Origin: Planctomycetota bacterium
GTDB taxonomy: Bacteria; Planctomycetota; Planctomycetia; Gemmatales; Gemmataceae
DNA length: 64,000 nucleotides
Direction of reading: 5' to 3'
Assembly: GCA_021781415.1 (NCBI GenBank)
Contig: JAJXWW010000041.1
Coordinates: 1 to 64,000 of the forward strand
Under the pieces are notes generated by a model. It saw only the letters and a program-made list of their open reading frames with translations. It was not told where the DNA came from and searched no databases. Below, piece by piece: positions 1 to 9,580 of the stretch (position 1 is the first letter of the stretch; each line of letters starts with the position of its first letter). Position numbers and translations under genes: made by a program.

Positions 1-1166
1 TTCGAGAGGCGTTGTGCCGCCAGCGGGCCTTCAACGAGATGCTTCCACAGCACTTGGCCCTTGAGATCGCGTTCGCTGACGCGGTTGGCCGCATGTTCGG
101 CGACCAGGATGCGCTCGTCGCCCGGCAGCAGTTGCACGTCGAGCGGTTTGCTCAAATTGCCGATCTTCCAGCGCGGGTGATTGTCGGCGTCGAGATCTTC
201 CACCACCCCCTCATCGAGCAAGACGACCGTGGTGTAGCCGAGCGAACGGAAGGCTTGTTCCAGTCGGGCGGGGTCCAGCTTCGCTCCGGTATCTTTCCAC
301 CAGGCTTCCCAGGCGAGGCGGTACTTGCGGCGCGTCTCGGCATCCGTGCTGTAGCCAGCCTCTGGAATGGTGTCGCCCGCCAGTCGCTCGAGGTAGTACA
401 TCGGCGCTTCGAGGTCACTCCACGGCAGTTCGTCGATCAGACGGATGAGAACGGGGACGGCATCCTTGTCGCGGATAGCGGCCAGAGCCAGACCGACGCG
501 CAGCCGAACGTGAGGATCGCGGTCTTGCAGAAGTTTGCGCACGCCCGGCATGGCGTCGGCGGGATGCGCAAAACACAGCGCGGCGGCGGCAATAGATCGT
601 CTGAGAGGCGATTTATCGTTTAAGGCGGCGAGCAGAGCCGGCTCCGCTTTTCCATCGCGCACAGCCAGGGGGATCAGGGCCGTCCGGATGGTTTCGACGA
701 CGGCATCGTTGTCGGCGGAGGGCAGGTAGTCGAGCAAGACGGCGGCGGCTTGCGGCGGATGAAGCCGCGCCAACGCGCGCACCGCCACCGACATGGACGA
801 AACCGTCGCTCCACGCGCCATGCGCTCGAGACAGTCTTGGGCGCGGCGAGCGACTTCCGGATCGGGATCTTTGACGGCGGCTTGCAAGAAGGTCCGCGCC
901 CGCGAACCGAGAAGGACCAGTTGCCGAGAGGCTTGCTCGCGGGATTTGAATTCGTCGTCGCCCAGTTGACGCACCAGCGCCTTGATGCGCGTTTCGTCGG
1001 CTAGTGTGAGAGTCTGTTGTTTGAAGAATGCGACCAAGCCGGGTCCATCGGTGGGGATGCCCGCCGCCTTGAGCGCGGCGACATCGTCGTCTTTGGCCGC
1101 TGCCGAAAGCGGCAACGCCAGCGCCAACATTCCCACGGCGATCCTTGCAAGCCAAGAACGACACAT
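1..1166 (-). CDS. Secreted HEAT-repeat / beta-propeller protein, 3' end cut by window edge
   Basis: The frame is open from an ATG at 1166 to the left edge, so at least 388 residues are present and the C-terminus is missing. A hydrophobic signal peptide (about residues 5-23) is followed by helical HEAT-type repeats, then an AWEAWWK element near residue 287, then the first propeller blades (LDVQLLPGDERILVAEH). It is the third copy, in transcription order, of three paralogues on this strand and has one HEAT block where its neighbours have two. A structural or ligand-binding role in the periplasm or at the surface is inferred; no catalytic motif is visible. Confidence 0.85.
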   Translation of the reverse strand, partial: MCRSWLARIAVGMLALALPLSAAAKDDDVAALKAAGIPTDGPGLVAFFKQQTLTLADETRIKALVRQLGDDEFKSREQASRQLVLLGSRARTFLQAAVKDPDPEVARRAQDCLERMARGATVSSMSVAVRALARLHPPQAAAVLLDYLPSADNDAVVETIRTALIPLAVRDGKAEPALLAALNDKSPLRRSIAAAALCFAHPADAMPGVRKLLQDRDPHVRLRVGLALAAIRDKDAVPVLIRLIDELPWSDLEAPMYYLERLAGDTIPEAGYSTDAETRRKYRLAWEAWWKDTGAKLDPARLEQAFRSLGYTTVVLLDEGVVEDLDADNHPRWKIGNLSKPLDVQLLPGDERILVAEHAANRVSERDLKGQVLWKHLVEGPLAAQRLS

Positions 1167-1343
1167 GGCTGAATCCCCCAATCGCAGCCGAGCGATTTCT
1201 TGAAACCGTCGGATTTGTCTCCGAGTCCATCCCAGAAGGGTAGTTCTCGCGGAGCCGTGGCCGCGAGGAAGCGGGTTTCAAGCCCTTTCGTCCCCCGCTC
1301 CCTCGCGGTCGCGGCTTGTAAATCTCTTCTGTGAGACACATAC

Positions 1344-3857
1344 CTACCGCGTGCGCACGCGGAAGGCGATTTGCGGGAGATTACCGATCTCGCTTACCTG
1401 TTTTCCAGACGGATCGGTCTCGATGATTTTTGCCGGCCACACTTGCGGGCCGACCAGGAGGTTGCCGTTGCGCAAACGGGCGGCGCACATGGGCTGCATC
1501 GAGGTCACGTCCGACACGACTTTGCCTTCGGCGTCGTACTCGAGAACCTTATTCATCCAGGTGGCCGGGATGAGGACGTGGCCGTTGTCCAGAACGTCGA
1601 GTCCGTTTTGCCAGGCCATTTGCACGCCGAAGCTCTTCAATTGTTTGCCCGAGGCATCCATGCGAATGCACTGGGCCTGGTTGGTCACCACGACGATTTG
1701 TCCGTCGCGCAGACGCCGCGCCATGATAATGTCGTGATTGGGACGATTGATGGAAAAGACTTCGTTTCCGGAGCGATCGACTTCCATCAATTTGTTGGCG
1801 CAGGCGATGAAGGTGTGGCCATTGCGGAGGCGTTGCGCGCCCAACGGATTGGTTCCGTTGGTCATCTTTTGCCACAAGATGTCGCCGCGACGATTCCGCT
1901 CGCAGACGCGCTGGGCACCGAACTCGGCGATCAAGATGCGGTCGCCGCTCAGCACTTGCACGTCGCGCGGATTCATGAGGTTGCCGATCTGCCAACGTAT
2001 TTTGCGATCCGTGCCGTATTCCATGACCTGTCCAGAATTGGCGATGACGACCAAGAGGTGGCCGAGATAGCGTTCGGTACCGGCGGGCGGATAGCGATCG
2101 ACGAGAACGACGCGCTCGCCGTTGGCTTTCCACCAAGCGGACCAGGCGGCTTGGCGCTTTTTACGATTTTCGCCGGTGTCGCCGACGGGCAGATTCACCG
2201 GAGCGCGCTCGCCGGCGAGGCGCTGTAAATACTCTTCGGCTGGTTCGGCGCGATCGCTGGACAGTTCGCCGAGGAGGTCGATGAGCGTGGCGACGGCTTC
2301 ACGTTCGCGGATTCCGGCCATCGCCAGCGAGACCTTGAGGCGCACCGAAGCGTTTTCATCCGCCAACAGTTTGCGAATGGTCGAAAGATGTTCGCGATCG
2401 CCGCTCAGACAGAGCGACTCCGCCGCCGCCGCGCGACGCGCCGGTTGTTCGTCCGACAGCGAACGGACGAGAATCGGATCGGGCTTGCCCTCTTTAATTG
2501 CCAAGGCGTTCAGAGCGAATTGCACTTCTTGTTGGACGTTCTCATCGTCGGCGTAGGGGACGTAGGCCATCAGCGCCTCGACCGCGCTGGCGGGCTTGCG
2601 CAGAGCGATCAAGCGCACGGTGATCGACGACAGAGCCAGGTTTTTATCGGTCGTCATTTTGGCCAAGCAGGCGAGAGCGCGTTTGCGAATTTCGAGATCT
2701 TGATGGGTCGAAGCCTGGCGCAACAAGGGGACGATCATCGCGCCCATGGCCTTGACTTGCGTTTCGGCTTTCTCGCGGACGTTGAAATCGGTATCGCCCA
2801 GTTGATTGATGAGTTCCTCGCACTTCAGGCGCAGCGGCTCGGTGACGGTGCGTTTGCGCACTTCTTCGAGCAGGCGGTTGCCGTCCTCGCTGGACTGCCA
2901 CCAGGTCGCCCAGGCATCGCGACACTTGAGCCGCGAAGCGAGATCGCTGCCCAAAGCCGCTTTGGGCGATTGATCGCCGGCCAACTCGGTGAGATATTCC
3001 TCGGCTTGACGCGCTTGATTGACCGGCAACTCGGACAATAGCGTGATGAGTGTGGAAACGGCCTTGGCATCGCGGGCGCGCGTCAGGGCGAGGGCAGCGC
3101 GAAGACGCACCGTCGCTTTGGGATCTTGCAACAACTCGCGCAGCGGCACTTGTTCCATGACCGAGGGGGTCAGTCCGTTCTGGCACAGGGTATCGATGGC
3201 GAGAGCGCGGCGAATGGGAGAGGGATCGCGCAGAGCCTTCAGCAGCGCGGGATCGGTTTTGCCGTCGGGTTGGTAGACGGCGGCGAGGGCGGCACGGATT
3301 TCTTCAACCACGCCATCGTCTTCGGCGTTGGGCAGGAAGGTGAGCAGCGCTTCCGCCGAGCCGGGCGGGTGGCGTTGCGACAGCAAGCGCGCGGCGGCAG
3401 TGGACAGCCGACCGGGTTGTTGCTCCAGAGCATTCAAGCAGTGCTGCGCCAGCGCCGCCGTCTGTTGTTGATCCGGATCTTTTACCGCTTGACGCAGCGC
3501 CGGTATGGCCGGCGCGCCGAGGGCCGCCAGTTCGCCGGACGCTTTGCGCGCGACCACCGACGATTTGTCGCCGAGTTGTTCGATCAGCGCCGCCAGACGT
3601 TCCGGTTTGGCCGTGCCCTGGCTGCGCAGTCGGAAATAATTCAACAGACCGGCATCGTCGATCGAAATGCCCACCGACCGCAGCGTTCCTTCATCGCCTT
3701 CGGCCGCTTTTCCTTCCTGCGTCGCCGGCACAGACTGAAACGCCACACCCGGGGCGAAGCCGATTTGCTTCACGAATACCTGAGCCGAGGCGCTGCGATG
3801 CGCGGCCGCGAGAACCGCGGCGGCAAGCAGGAGTGTCCGAAAAGTACGATACATCAT
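1344..3857 (-). CDS. Secreted HEAT-repeat protein with C-terminal propeller (837 aa)
   Basis: A signal peptide (residues 1-25, ending near ASAQ) precedes two HEAT blocks at about 85-300 and 340-560. Each block closes with an AW-x2-WW element, AWATWW near 316 and AWSAWW near 572. Residues 595-837 form blades with recurring RNGHTF and NGNLLV turns that resemble the PQQ-like or arylsulfotransferase-type propeller. No arylsulfotransferase active-site assignment is possible. The order matches the 3939-6368 protein, so they are tandem duplicates. The start is one of two adjacent ATGs at 3857 and 3854 with only a weak GAG upstream. Confidence 0.9.
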   Translation of the reverse strand: MMYRTFRTLLLAAAVLAAAHRSASAQVFVKQIGFAPGVAFQSVPATQEGKAAEGDEGTLRSVGISIDDAGLLNYFRLRSQGTAKPERLAALIEQLGDKSSVVARKASGELAALGAPAIPALRQAVKDPDQQQTAALAQHCLNALEQQPGRLSTAAARLLSQRHPPGSAEALLTFLPNAEDDGVVEEIRAALAAVYQPDGKTDPALLKALRDPSPIRRALAIDTLCQNGLTPSVMEQVPLRELLQDPKATVRLRAALALTRARDAKAVSTLITLLSELPVNQARQAEEYLTELAGDQSPKAALGSDLASRLKCRDAWATWWQSSEDGNRLLEEVRKRTVTEPLRLKCEELINQLGDTDFNVREKAETQVKAMGAMIVPLLRQASTHQDLEIRKRALACLAKMTTDKNLALSSITVRLIALRKPASAVEALMAYVPYADDENVQQEVQFALNALAIKEGKPDPILVRSLSDEQPARRAAAAESLCLSGDREHLSTIRKLLADENASVRLKVSLAMAGIREREAVATLIDLLGELSSDRAEPAEEYLQRLAGERAPVNLPVGDTGENRKKRQAAWSAWWKANGERVVLVDRYPPAGTERYLGHLLVVIANSGQVMEYGTDRKIRWQIGNLMNPRDVQVLSGDRILIAEFGAQRVCERNRRGDILWQKMTNGTNPLGAQRLRNGHTFIACANKLMEVDRSGNEVFSINRPNHDIIMARRLRDGQIVVVTNQAQCIRMDASGKQLKSFGVQMAWQNGLDVLDNGHVLIPATWMNKVLEYDAEGKVVSDVTSMQPMCAARLRNGNLLVGPQVWPAKIIETDPSGKQVSEIGNLPQIAFRVRTR

Positions 3858-3938
3858 GGAAGTCTCGTGGATTGTGGGTTTGGCGTTCTTTCGGAGCCTG
3901 ATGCGTTCGCAAAGGTTCCTCGAAAGAGTCGCCTTGGG

Positions 3939-6368
3939 TTAACGGCGGCGGATGCGCCACGGCTTATAGTCCAGGTTTTTCTCGGCAACGATCTTACCTT
4001 TGCGATCGATCTCGACCATGTGGTTGACGTTGCCCTGAGCCACCAACGTGTGACCGTTGGGAAGACGATGCGGGAATACGGGACTGTTGACCGCGACTTC
4101 CCAGACGCTCTTGCCCTTGTCGTCGTACTCGACGACGCGGCCGGTGTTGTACGACGTTACCACGCGGTCGCCGGGCAGAACCTCGGCGTAGATGGGCACG
4201 CCGCCATTGTTATTCGGCACTTGATACGATTTGACTTGCTTGCCGGCGGCGTCGAGGCGCGTGTATTGCCCTTGCTGCGTGATGTAGGCGATGTGGCCGT
4301 TGGGAAATCTGCGTCCTTCAATGATCCAGCCTTGGTTGAGGGGATGGGAAGAGAGTTCCTTGCCGTTGACATCGAATTCAAAGTATCCCTGACGACCGAA
4401 GACGAAGATATTGCCGTTGCGGAGTTGTTGGCAGCACAAGGGCTGATTGATGTTCTTCTGCCACACCATCTTGCCCTGTTTGGTCCACATGGAGATCTGA
4501 TTGTTGTTGGAATTCGTGACGAAGACGTTGCCGTTGCGACAGACGACGGCGTCCCAGGGCCATTGCGGTCCTTGAATCTGCCAGCGAATGCGTCCGTTGC
4601 GGTCTACCTCCAGGACGCGGTTGCCTTGCATCTCGGCGATCAGGAAGTTGCCGTTGCCGCGCTCGACGTTCGCAAGTTTAGCTAAATCGACGTTGTTCTC
4701 TTCCTTCTTCCACCAGGCTTTCCAGGCATCGACGACCGCGGTTCGGGCCGCCTTCTCGCCCACGACGCGCTCGCTGGGAGCGGCATCGCCGGCCAGCGCG
4801 ATCAAGACCTCCTCGGCCTCCCATACTTGGTCGAACGGGAGATCGGCGAGGAGCGCGATGAGCGAAGCCACGGCTGCCTTTTCGCCGCGCTGCGCCAACG
4901 CCAACGATGCTCGCAGCCGAACGGTGGCATCGGAGTCTTTCAGCAATTTGAGGACGGCGGGCCGTTCGTCGTCCGCGCTGCCTCGGCACAGCGCGACGGC
5001 GGCGGCGGCGCGGCGCGAAGCGATTTTATCCTCCAAGGCGCGAACGAGCGCGGGGTCGGCCTTGCCGTCGTGAACGCCGAGGGTCGCCAATAACTCGGCG
5101 ATCGTGTCGGCGACGCTGTCGTTCTCGGCGAAGGGCAAGTAGGCCAACAGGGCTTCCAAGCCGCCTTCGGGACGGCGCAGCGCGAGCAAGCGCAGGGCGA
5201 CTTCGGGCAGCGGCCCGTTGGTGTCGCGCTCCAGCGCCGTCAAACACTGGCGCACCGCGCCGAGATGCTTCCCGTCGCCGACATCGAGGGTCTGTCGCAA
5301 CAGCGAGGCGGCGCGAGGCCCCAGCGCGATGAGATCCTCCGACGCCTTGGCGCGGACTTCGGCGGAGGCGTCGGCGAGTTTGCCGATCGCTCCCAAGGCG
5401 CGGGTGCGTTCGTCGTCGCTGAGAGTACGATTCTGAAACTCTTCGAGCAATTGTTTGCCGTCGAGACTCTGCCACCAGGCCGTCCACAATTGGCGGCGGA
5501 GGCGATTCGAGGTGGCATCGTTGCCTTGCGGCGTGCGCACGCTCCACTCGCCGGCCAGATCGGTGAGATATTCTTCCACGCGCTTGCGGCCATCTTCGGG
5601 CAGATTGCCGAGCAGTTCGATGAGAACCGGCATCGCCTCGGCATCGTGGGCGTCGGCCAGACTGAGAGCCGCCTGCATCCGCACGCTCGGCTTGGCGTCT
5701 TTGAGCAAGGGACGAACCGCATTGCGTCCGGTCGAGCCACCGACTTTGCACAACACGCGCGTGGCCACGCCTCGGCGGATGGCCACGCCATCGCTCAGCG
5801 CTCGCACCAACGCCGATTCCGGTTTGCCGTCGCGCACGCCAACGGTCAACAGCGCCGTCTCCAGTTCTTGTACCACCGTCTCATCGTCGGCCAACGGCAG
5901 ATAGCCCAGCAGCGCGTCGGCCGCGCCTTCCGGATTGCGCGCCGCCAACAGGCGCACGGCGGATTGCACCACATTCGATCCGTTGGCTCCCTCGATGGCT
6001 TCCAGACACTTGCGGGCGCGAGCAAGCCCTTCTTCGTTGGGGGCTTCATTGACGGCTCGCCGCAGCGCCGGCACGGCCAGCGGTCCCAGCGCGATCAGTT
6101 CCCGCGCCGCCTTGACCTGAATCTCTTCCTTGCTGTCCGCCAGTTGTGCCGTCAGCTTGCCCGCCCGTTCGTTATCGAGGGTCGGCGTCACGCGCTTCTT
6201 GAAGAACTCCACCAACGCCGGGCCGGTGGCCTCCACGTTGACGTTTTTCAGCACCTGTTCGTCGCTGAGCGTAGGCGCGGCGGGAGTGGGAGCGGGGCGC
6301 GGCCGGACAATCGGCTTCGCAAGAACCGGCTGCGCGGCCAGCAAAAACGCCAACGGGGCCAGATACAT
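3939..6368 (-). CDS. Secreted HEAT-repeat protein with C-terminal propeller (809 aa)
   Basis: The ATG at 6368 was chosen because GGAGGAA lies eight bases upstream and a signal peptide (MYLAPLAFLLAA) begins there; an in-frame start 18 bases upstream lacks this. Two HEAT blocks end in LWTAWW near residue 298 and AWKAWW near 551. The last 250 residues are propeller blades with repeated NGNVFV and NGHTLV turns. It is first in a run of three same-strand paralogues separated by 80-180 bases, so co-transcription is likely. The family is recognisable only at repeat level, and the specific function is unknown. Confidence 0.9.
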   Translation of the reverse strand: MYLAPLAFLLAAQPVLAKPIVRPRPAPTPAAPTLSDEQVLKNVNVEATGPALVEFFKKRVTPTLDNERAGKLTAQLADSKEEIQVKAARELIALGPLAVPALRRAVNEAPNEEGLARARKCLEAIEGANGSNVVQSAVRLLAARNPEGAADALLGYLPLADDETVVQELETALLTVGVRDGKPESALVRALSDGVAIRRGVATRVLCKVGGSTGRNAVRPLLKDAKPSVRMQAALSLADAHDAEAMPVLIELLGNLPEDGRKRVEEYLTDLAGEWSVRTPQGNDATSNRLRRQLWTAWWQSLDGKQLLEEFQNRTLSDDERTRALGAIGKLADASAEVRAKASEDLIALGPRAASLLRQTLDVGDGKHLGAVRQCLTALERDTNGPLPEVALRLLALRRPEGGLEALLAYLPFAENDSVADTIAELLATLGVHDGKADPALVRALEDKIASRRAAAAVALCRGSADDERPAVLKLLKDSDATVRLRASLALAQRGEKAAVASLIALLADLPFDQVWEAEEVLIALAGDAAPSERVVGEKAARTAVVDAWKAWWKKEENNVDLAKLANVERGNGNFLIAEMQGNRVLEVDRNGRIRWQIQGPQWPWDAVVCRNGNVFVTNSNNNQISMWTKQGKMVWQKNINQPLCCQQLRNGNIFVFGRQGYFEFDVNGKELSSHPLNQGWIIEGRRFPNGHIAYITQQGQYTRLDAAGKQVKSYQVPNNNGGVPIYAEVLPGDRVVTSYNTGRVVEYDDKGKSVWEVAVNSPVFPHRLPNGHTLVAQGNVNHMVEIDRKGKIVAEKNLDYKPWRIRRR

Positions 6369-6409
6369 AACACGTTCCTCCGCCAATCAGGAGTAGATCA
6401 AACTTTCGG

Positions 6410-6471
6410 CGAGCGGGGGACATTAGCCCCTCAATGTACGAAATAACAGGGGGTTAACGACACCCGCTCGC
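6410..6471. repeat. Palindromic repeat, family G copy 1
   Basis: GCGAGCGGGG on the left is matched by CCCGCTCGC on the right around a central ACAGGGGGTTAACGAC. It lies just upstream of the 3939-6368 gene and shares its arms with 14706-14731. It may overlap the promoter or leader of the HEAT-propeller genes. Confidence 0.5.
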
Positions 6472-6561
6472 AGGGTGTGCCGTTATCATAGACGATTCAG
6501 CAGCCCAACGGGAGCAAAAAAAGAAGAGAACCGTAAAAACTTCGTACCGCTGCCTCGGTTG

Positions 6562-7143
6562 CTACGCGGTCGTCGTCTCCAGAAAATTCCGCAACAAGTG
6601 CGGTCCTTCGACGGTAAGAAAGCTCTCCGGATGGAACTGTACGCCGTGCAGCGGCCAAGTGCGATGGCGCACGCCCATAATCTCGCCTTCCGCCGTCCAC
6701 GCGCCGACGACGAAATCGGGATTGTGAAACGTGTCGCGACGAATGACGAGGCTGTGATAGCGCGTCGCCTCGAAGGGGTTGCTCAGTCCGCGAAACACGC
6801 CGCAATCGTCGTGATGAATCGGCGAGGTTTTGCCGTGCATGATCCGGCTGTTGCGCACCACTTCGCCACCGAAGACGTGGCCGATGCACTGATGCCCCAG
6901 GCATACCCCCAACGTCGGTATCGTGGCGGCGTAGCGGCGCAGTACCTCGTTGGAGATCCCGGCCTCGCGCGGCGTACACGGTCCCGGCGAAATGATAATG
7001 TGCGACGGCTTCAACGCGCCTACTTCCTCGACCGCGATGCAATCGTTCCGAAAGACGCGCACATCGATCCCGCCGTCCAACTCGCCCAGACGTTGTACCA
7101 AATTGTAGGTGAACGAATCGTAATTGTCGATTAGCAAGATCAT
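6562..7143 (-). CDS. pabA: Glutamine amidotransferase, aminodeoxychorismate/anthranilate synthase component II
   Basis: This is a class I glutamine amidotransferase that supplies ammonia to chorismate-using enzymes for p-aminobenzoate (folate) or anthranilate (tryptophan). It starts MILLIDNYDSFTYN, the standard N-terminus of the TrpG/PabA family. The nucleophile Cys is in GVCLGHQ and the His-Glu pair in FHPES near the C-terminus. Its 193-residue length is normal for the stand-alone subunit. An in-frame GTG at 7170 would add nine residues not seen in the family, so ATG 7143 is preferred. No component I lies nearby, so PabA and TrpG cannot be separated; many bacteria use one amphibolic subunit. 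Confidence 0.92.
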   Translation of the reverse strand: MILLIDNYDSFTYNLVQRLGELDGGIDVRVFRNDCIAVEEVGALKPSHIIISPGPCTPREAGISNEVLRRYAATIPTLGVCLGHQCIGHVFGGEVVRNSRIMHGKTSPIHHDDCGVFRGLSNPFEATRYHSLVIRRDTFHNPDFVVGAWTAEGEIMGVRHRTWPLHGVQFHPESFLTVEGPHLLRNFLETTTA

Positions 7144-7169
7144 TTTTTGTCGATCGCCGACCTCCCTCA

Positions 7170-7247
7170 CCCAGTTCGGTTAGCCGCGACGCGGAGCGGA
7201 GCGCGGGGCAATGCGCTCCGCTCCGCGTCGCGGCTAACCGAACTGGG
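7170..7247. repeat. Palindromic repeat, family A copy 1 (35-bp perfect arms)
   Basis: Perfect inverted arms 7170-7204 and 7213-7247 enclose an 8-base loop. The core GGTTAGCCGCGACGCG recurs at 26641, 37374, 40066, 57828 and 63417. It sits between pabA and the upstream small gene, and its RNA would form a very stable hairpin able to separate the two transcripts. Confidence 0.9.
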
Positions 7248-7248
7248 T

Positions 7249-7569
7249 TTATCCCTGCTTTTCGGGGTATGGCTGCGCGCTGTTGACGTCGCCCTTGTAC
7301 TTGGCCTTGGCCTCGGCGGGATCGAGTTTACGCAGGTATTCTTCGGAAGCGCTGATGTCGTACCAGGCACCGTCCGAGAAATCGACCACCGCCTTGTTGT
7401 TTTGATTGACCGTGACGACGCGGCCAACGGTTCCGGCGAAGCGCTTCAACTCCGGACGCTCCGGATTGACTTCGACGTACCGATCGGTCCATTCGCGTTT
7501 CAGGGCGTCATTGCGTAGCTCGGCTGCATCCACGTTCGCATCTCCCCATCGAGGAATCGTCCACCACAT
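7249..7569 (-). CDS. Small conserved-looking protein of unknown function (106 aa)
   Basis: The ATG at 7569 has AAGGGAAG just upstream; a longer TTG-started frame is less likely. The protein has no signal peptide or membrane segment. After a Trp-rich start (MWWTIPRW), the middle has FAGTVGRVVTVNQNN followed by VVDFSDGAWYDI, which looks like a small beta-barrel of the SH3/KOW type. The C-terminus is charged. It ends two bases from repeat A copy 1 and lies between an M48 protease gene and pabA. I do not recognise a named family; coding is supported by amino-acid composition and the ribosome binding site. Confidence 0.65.
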   Translation of the reverse strand: MWWTIPRWGDANVDAAELRNDALKREWTDRYVEVNPERPELKRFAGTVGRVVTVNQNNKAVVDFSDGAWYDISASEEYLRKLDPAEAKAKYKGDVNSAQPYPEKQG

Positions 7570-7620
7570 CGCTTCCCTTGTTGTAACCCGTCGGTGAATC
7601 GACGCCAAGATAGGCCGTCC

Positions 7621-8496
7621 TCAGTCCGCTCTCGGAAGGGGACGTTGTCCGCGCTGTTTGTCGCTGGCGCGGTACAGTTGCATCGCCTCCGGCAGCCATT
7701 CTTTCAGATCGCGGACGCGGTGTTCGTGGCTAGGATGCGTGGACGTGAACTCGGAGCGCCGCCCGCCGCCGACCTTCTCCATGCGCTGCCAAAAGAGAAT
7801 CGCCTCGCGCGGATTGTAACCCGCGCCGGCCATGAGCAACAAACCGAGGTGGTCGGCCTCCGACTCGTGCTTGCGGCTAAACGGCAACAGCAAGCCGTAC
7901 TGCGAACCCGCGCCGAGCAGCCCCATCACTTCGCGCTGTTGCCGCGGATCGAGATCGCTCAGCGACGAGGCGATGGCCGCTTGACCGAGCTGCACCAGTT
8001 GCTGCTGGGCCATGCGCTCCGCGCCGTGGTGCGCCAGAGCGTGGCCGATCTCGTGGCCGAGAACCGTCGCCAAGCCGTCCTCCGTCTCGGCCACCGGCAG
8101 AATACCCGTGTAGACCACCACTTTGCCGCCGGGCAGACAGAAGGCATTGACCTCTCGGCTGCGCACGACGCGATATTGCCACTGAAACTGCTGGGGCTTC
8201 AGCTTCAACTGCGCCAGCACGTCTCGATTGTTCGAGGCAGCGGCGAGGCGTTCGCCGATGTTGCGCACCACGGAAACAATCGCGCCGTCGCGCACCACCT
8301 CCGAGGTTTGCTGCACTTGCTGAAACGCCTGAGCGCCCAGCTGCGCTTCTTGCTGGGGATTGAGCGCGACAATTTGATTGCGCCCGAACGGCCCCGTCTG
8401 CCAGCCCTTGACGACCAGAAGGGCGGCTGCGATGAGGGCGAATAGGATCGGCAATAGTCGAATGCGAACATTGCCGGCCGGTTGGCCATACGACAT
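7621..8496 (-). CDS. M48 family zinc metalloprotease, membrane anchored
   Basis: A transmembrane segment (about residues 13-30, LLPILFALIAAALLVV) anchors a periplasmic M48 domain. The zinc motif HEIGHALAH is near residue 145, and the third ligand is the Glu of ESEADHLGL near 212. Length (291 aa) and layout fit the BepA/Oma1-like group that clears misfolded envelope proteins, without the TPR tail of BepA. GGAGG lies nine bases before the ATG. It is the next gene downstream of tadC on the same strand but has no known part in pilus assembly. Confidence 0.92.
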   Translation of the reverse strand: MSYGQPAGNVRIRLLPILFALIAAALLVVKGWQTGPFGRNQIVALNPQQEAQLGAQAFQQVQQTSEVVRDGAIVSVVRNIGERLAAASNNRDVLAQLKLKPQQFQWQYRVVRSREVNAFCLPGGKVVVYTGILPVAETEDGLATVLGHEIGHALAHHGAERMAQQQLVQLGQAAIASSLSDLDPRQQREVMGLLGAGSQYGLLLPFSRKHESEADHLGLLLMAGAGYNPREAILFWQRMEKVGGGRRSEFTSTHPSHEHRVRDLKEWLPEAMQLYRASDKQRGQRPLPRAD

Positions 8497-8556
8497 GCGG
8501 CGAATCCTCCTGCATCATTCCGTGCCGGTCTAGGAGATTGAGTGCATTCCCGCGCA

Positions 8557-9561
8557 TCATTGCGGGAGGTCCGATGCCGGCTCCTCATGTTTGGGCAACT
8601 GCTTCTCGCGCCGTTCCTTTTCCGTCTTCATCTTCTCGATTCTCATGCGGAACAGGTCTTGAGTTTGCTGTTGGCGGTTCCAAAACTCGTAGAACAGCGG
8701 ACCCATGAGAATGATGGCGGCGGAGACCCACAGACAGAGGATGGTGGGAAACGTCATCCAGAAGCTGGCCTTGTTGGCTTGCGACTCGGCACGCTGCTTC
8801 AGGGTAGCGCGAAACGAAGTGGAAAACTCCAGTAGTGCCGTGCCGATGTCCGTTCCGAGACGTTCGGATTGTGCCAACAGCAGCGCGAGGTTGCGGACTT
8901 CGGGGATGCGCACGCGGTCGGCGAGTTGTTGCAGCGCATGATTGAGACTGCGCAGTTCGGCTTGCTGGGCCACGATCTCCAACTCGTAGGCCAGAACCGG
9001 ATAGGCCGATTTCAACTCGCGCGCCACGCGGCGCAACGAGGCCAGAATGGTCAGACCGGCGGAGAGGCCGAGCGTCATCAAGTCCAAGGCGATGGGCAAG
9101 CCGCGCTCGACTTCGCGGGTGCGGGCGCGGGCCACATAGTTGAGGTAGATGCGCGGCAAACTGTAGCCCAGAAGCGACAGCAGCGCGCCGGCGACGATCA
9201 CGGCGGGGATGCGCGACGGCTCAAAAAAGATAGCGAGGGTAACGCCGGCCAACAACGGCACGAACACCAGCACAGCGCGCAAAGCCCGATACTCCATCAA
9301 CGCCGTCGGTCGATAGTAACCGGCGTCGATCAGCTCGCGCTGCAGTTCGGTGCGGCCGCGCTCGGACATCGGCGTCTGTTCGGCCAACGCCGGCGTCAGA
9401 TCGCCCAGCAACAATTCGGGAGTCGATCCGAGTTCGGTCGTCTGTTCCCCGGCCAAACGGCTCTCCAGTCGTTCGCGCCGCACGTTGCCGCGCTGCAACA
9501 ACAAGAACAAACTGCCCGACACGACCACGAACAACAGAATAAGAAAAAACCATTCGTACAT
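8557..9561 (-). CDS. tadC: Tad pilus inner-membrane platform protein TadC
   Basis: This is a type II secretion F-domain protein that forms, with TadB, the inner-membrane platform driven by TadA. The start MYEWFFLILLFVVV follows AAGGGTG; the longer frame runs into repeat H and is not credible. An N-terminal transmembrane helix and an adjacent pair near residues 90-140 (VLVFVPLLAGVTLAIFF and VIVAGALLSLLGY) precede the T2SSF core (RGLPIALDLMTLGLSAGL, MTFPTILCLWVSAAIILMG). Length of 334 aa is typical. It follows tadB, the usual tadABC order. The C-terminal 40 residues are strongly charged. Confidence 0.9.
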   Translation of the reverse strand: MYEWFFLILLFVVVSGSLFLLLQRGNVRRERLESRLAGEQTTELGSTPELLLGDLTPALAEQTPMSERGRTELQRELIDAGYYRPTALMEYRALRAVLVFVPLLAGVTLAIFFEPSRIPAVIVAGALLSLLGYSLPRIYLNYVARARTREVERGLPIALDLMTLGLSAGLTILASLRRVARELKSAYPVLAYELEIVAQQAELRSLNHALQQLADRVRIPEVRNLALLLAQSERLGTDIGTALLEFSTSFRATLKQRAESQANKASFWMTFPTILCLWVSAAIILMGPLFYEFWNRQQQTQDLFRMRIEKMKTEKERREKQLPKHEEPASDLPQ

Positions 9562-9580
9562 GATGACACCCTTCTCTTTT

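Noticed and set aside
3126-6446. 519- and 393-residue plus-strand ORFs opposite the HEAT-propeller genes
   Set aside because: Mirror frames; no domain, no ribosome site, and the opposite strand carries signal peptides and repeats.
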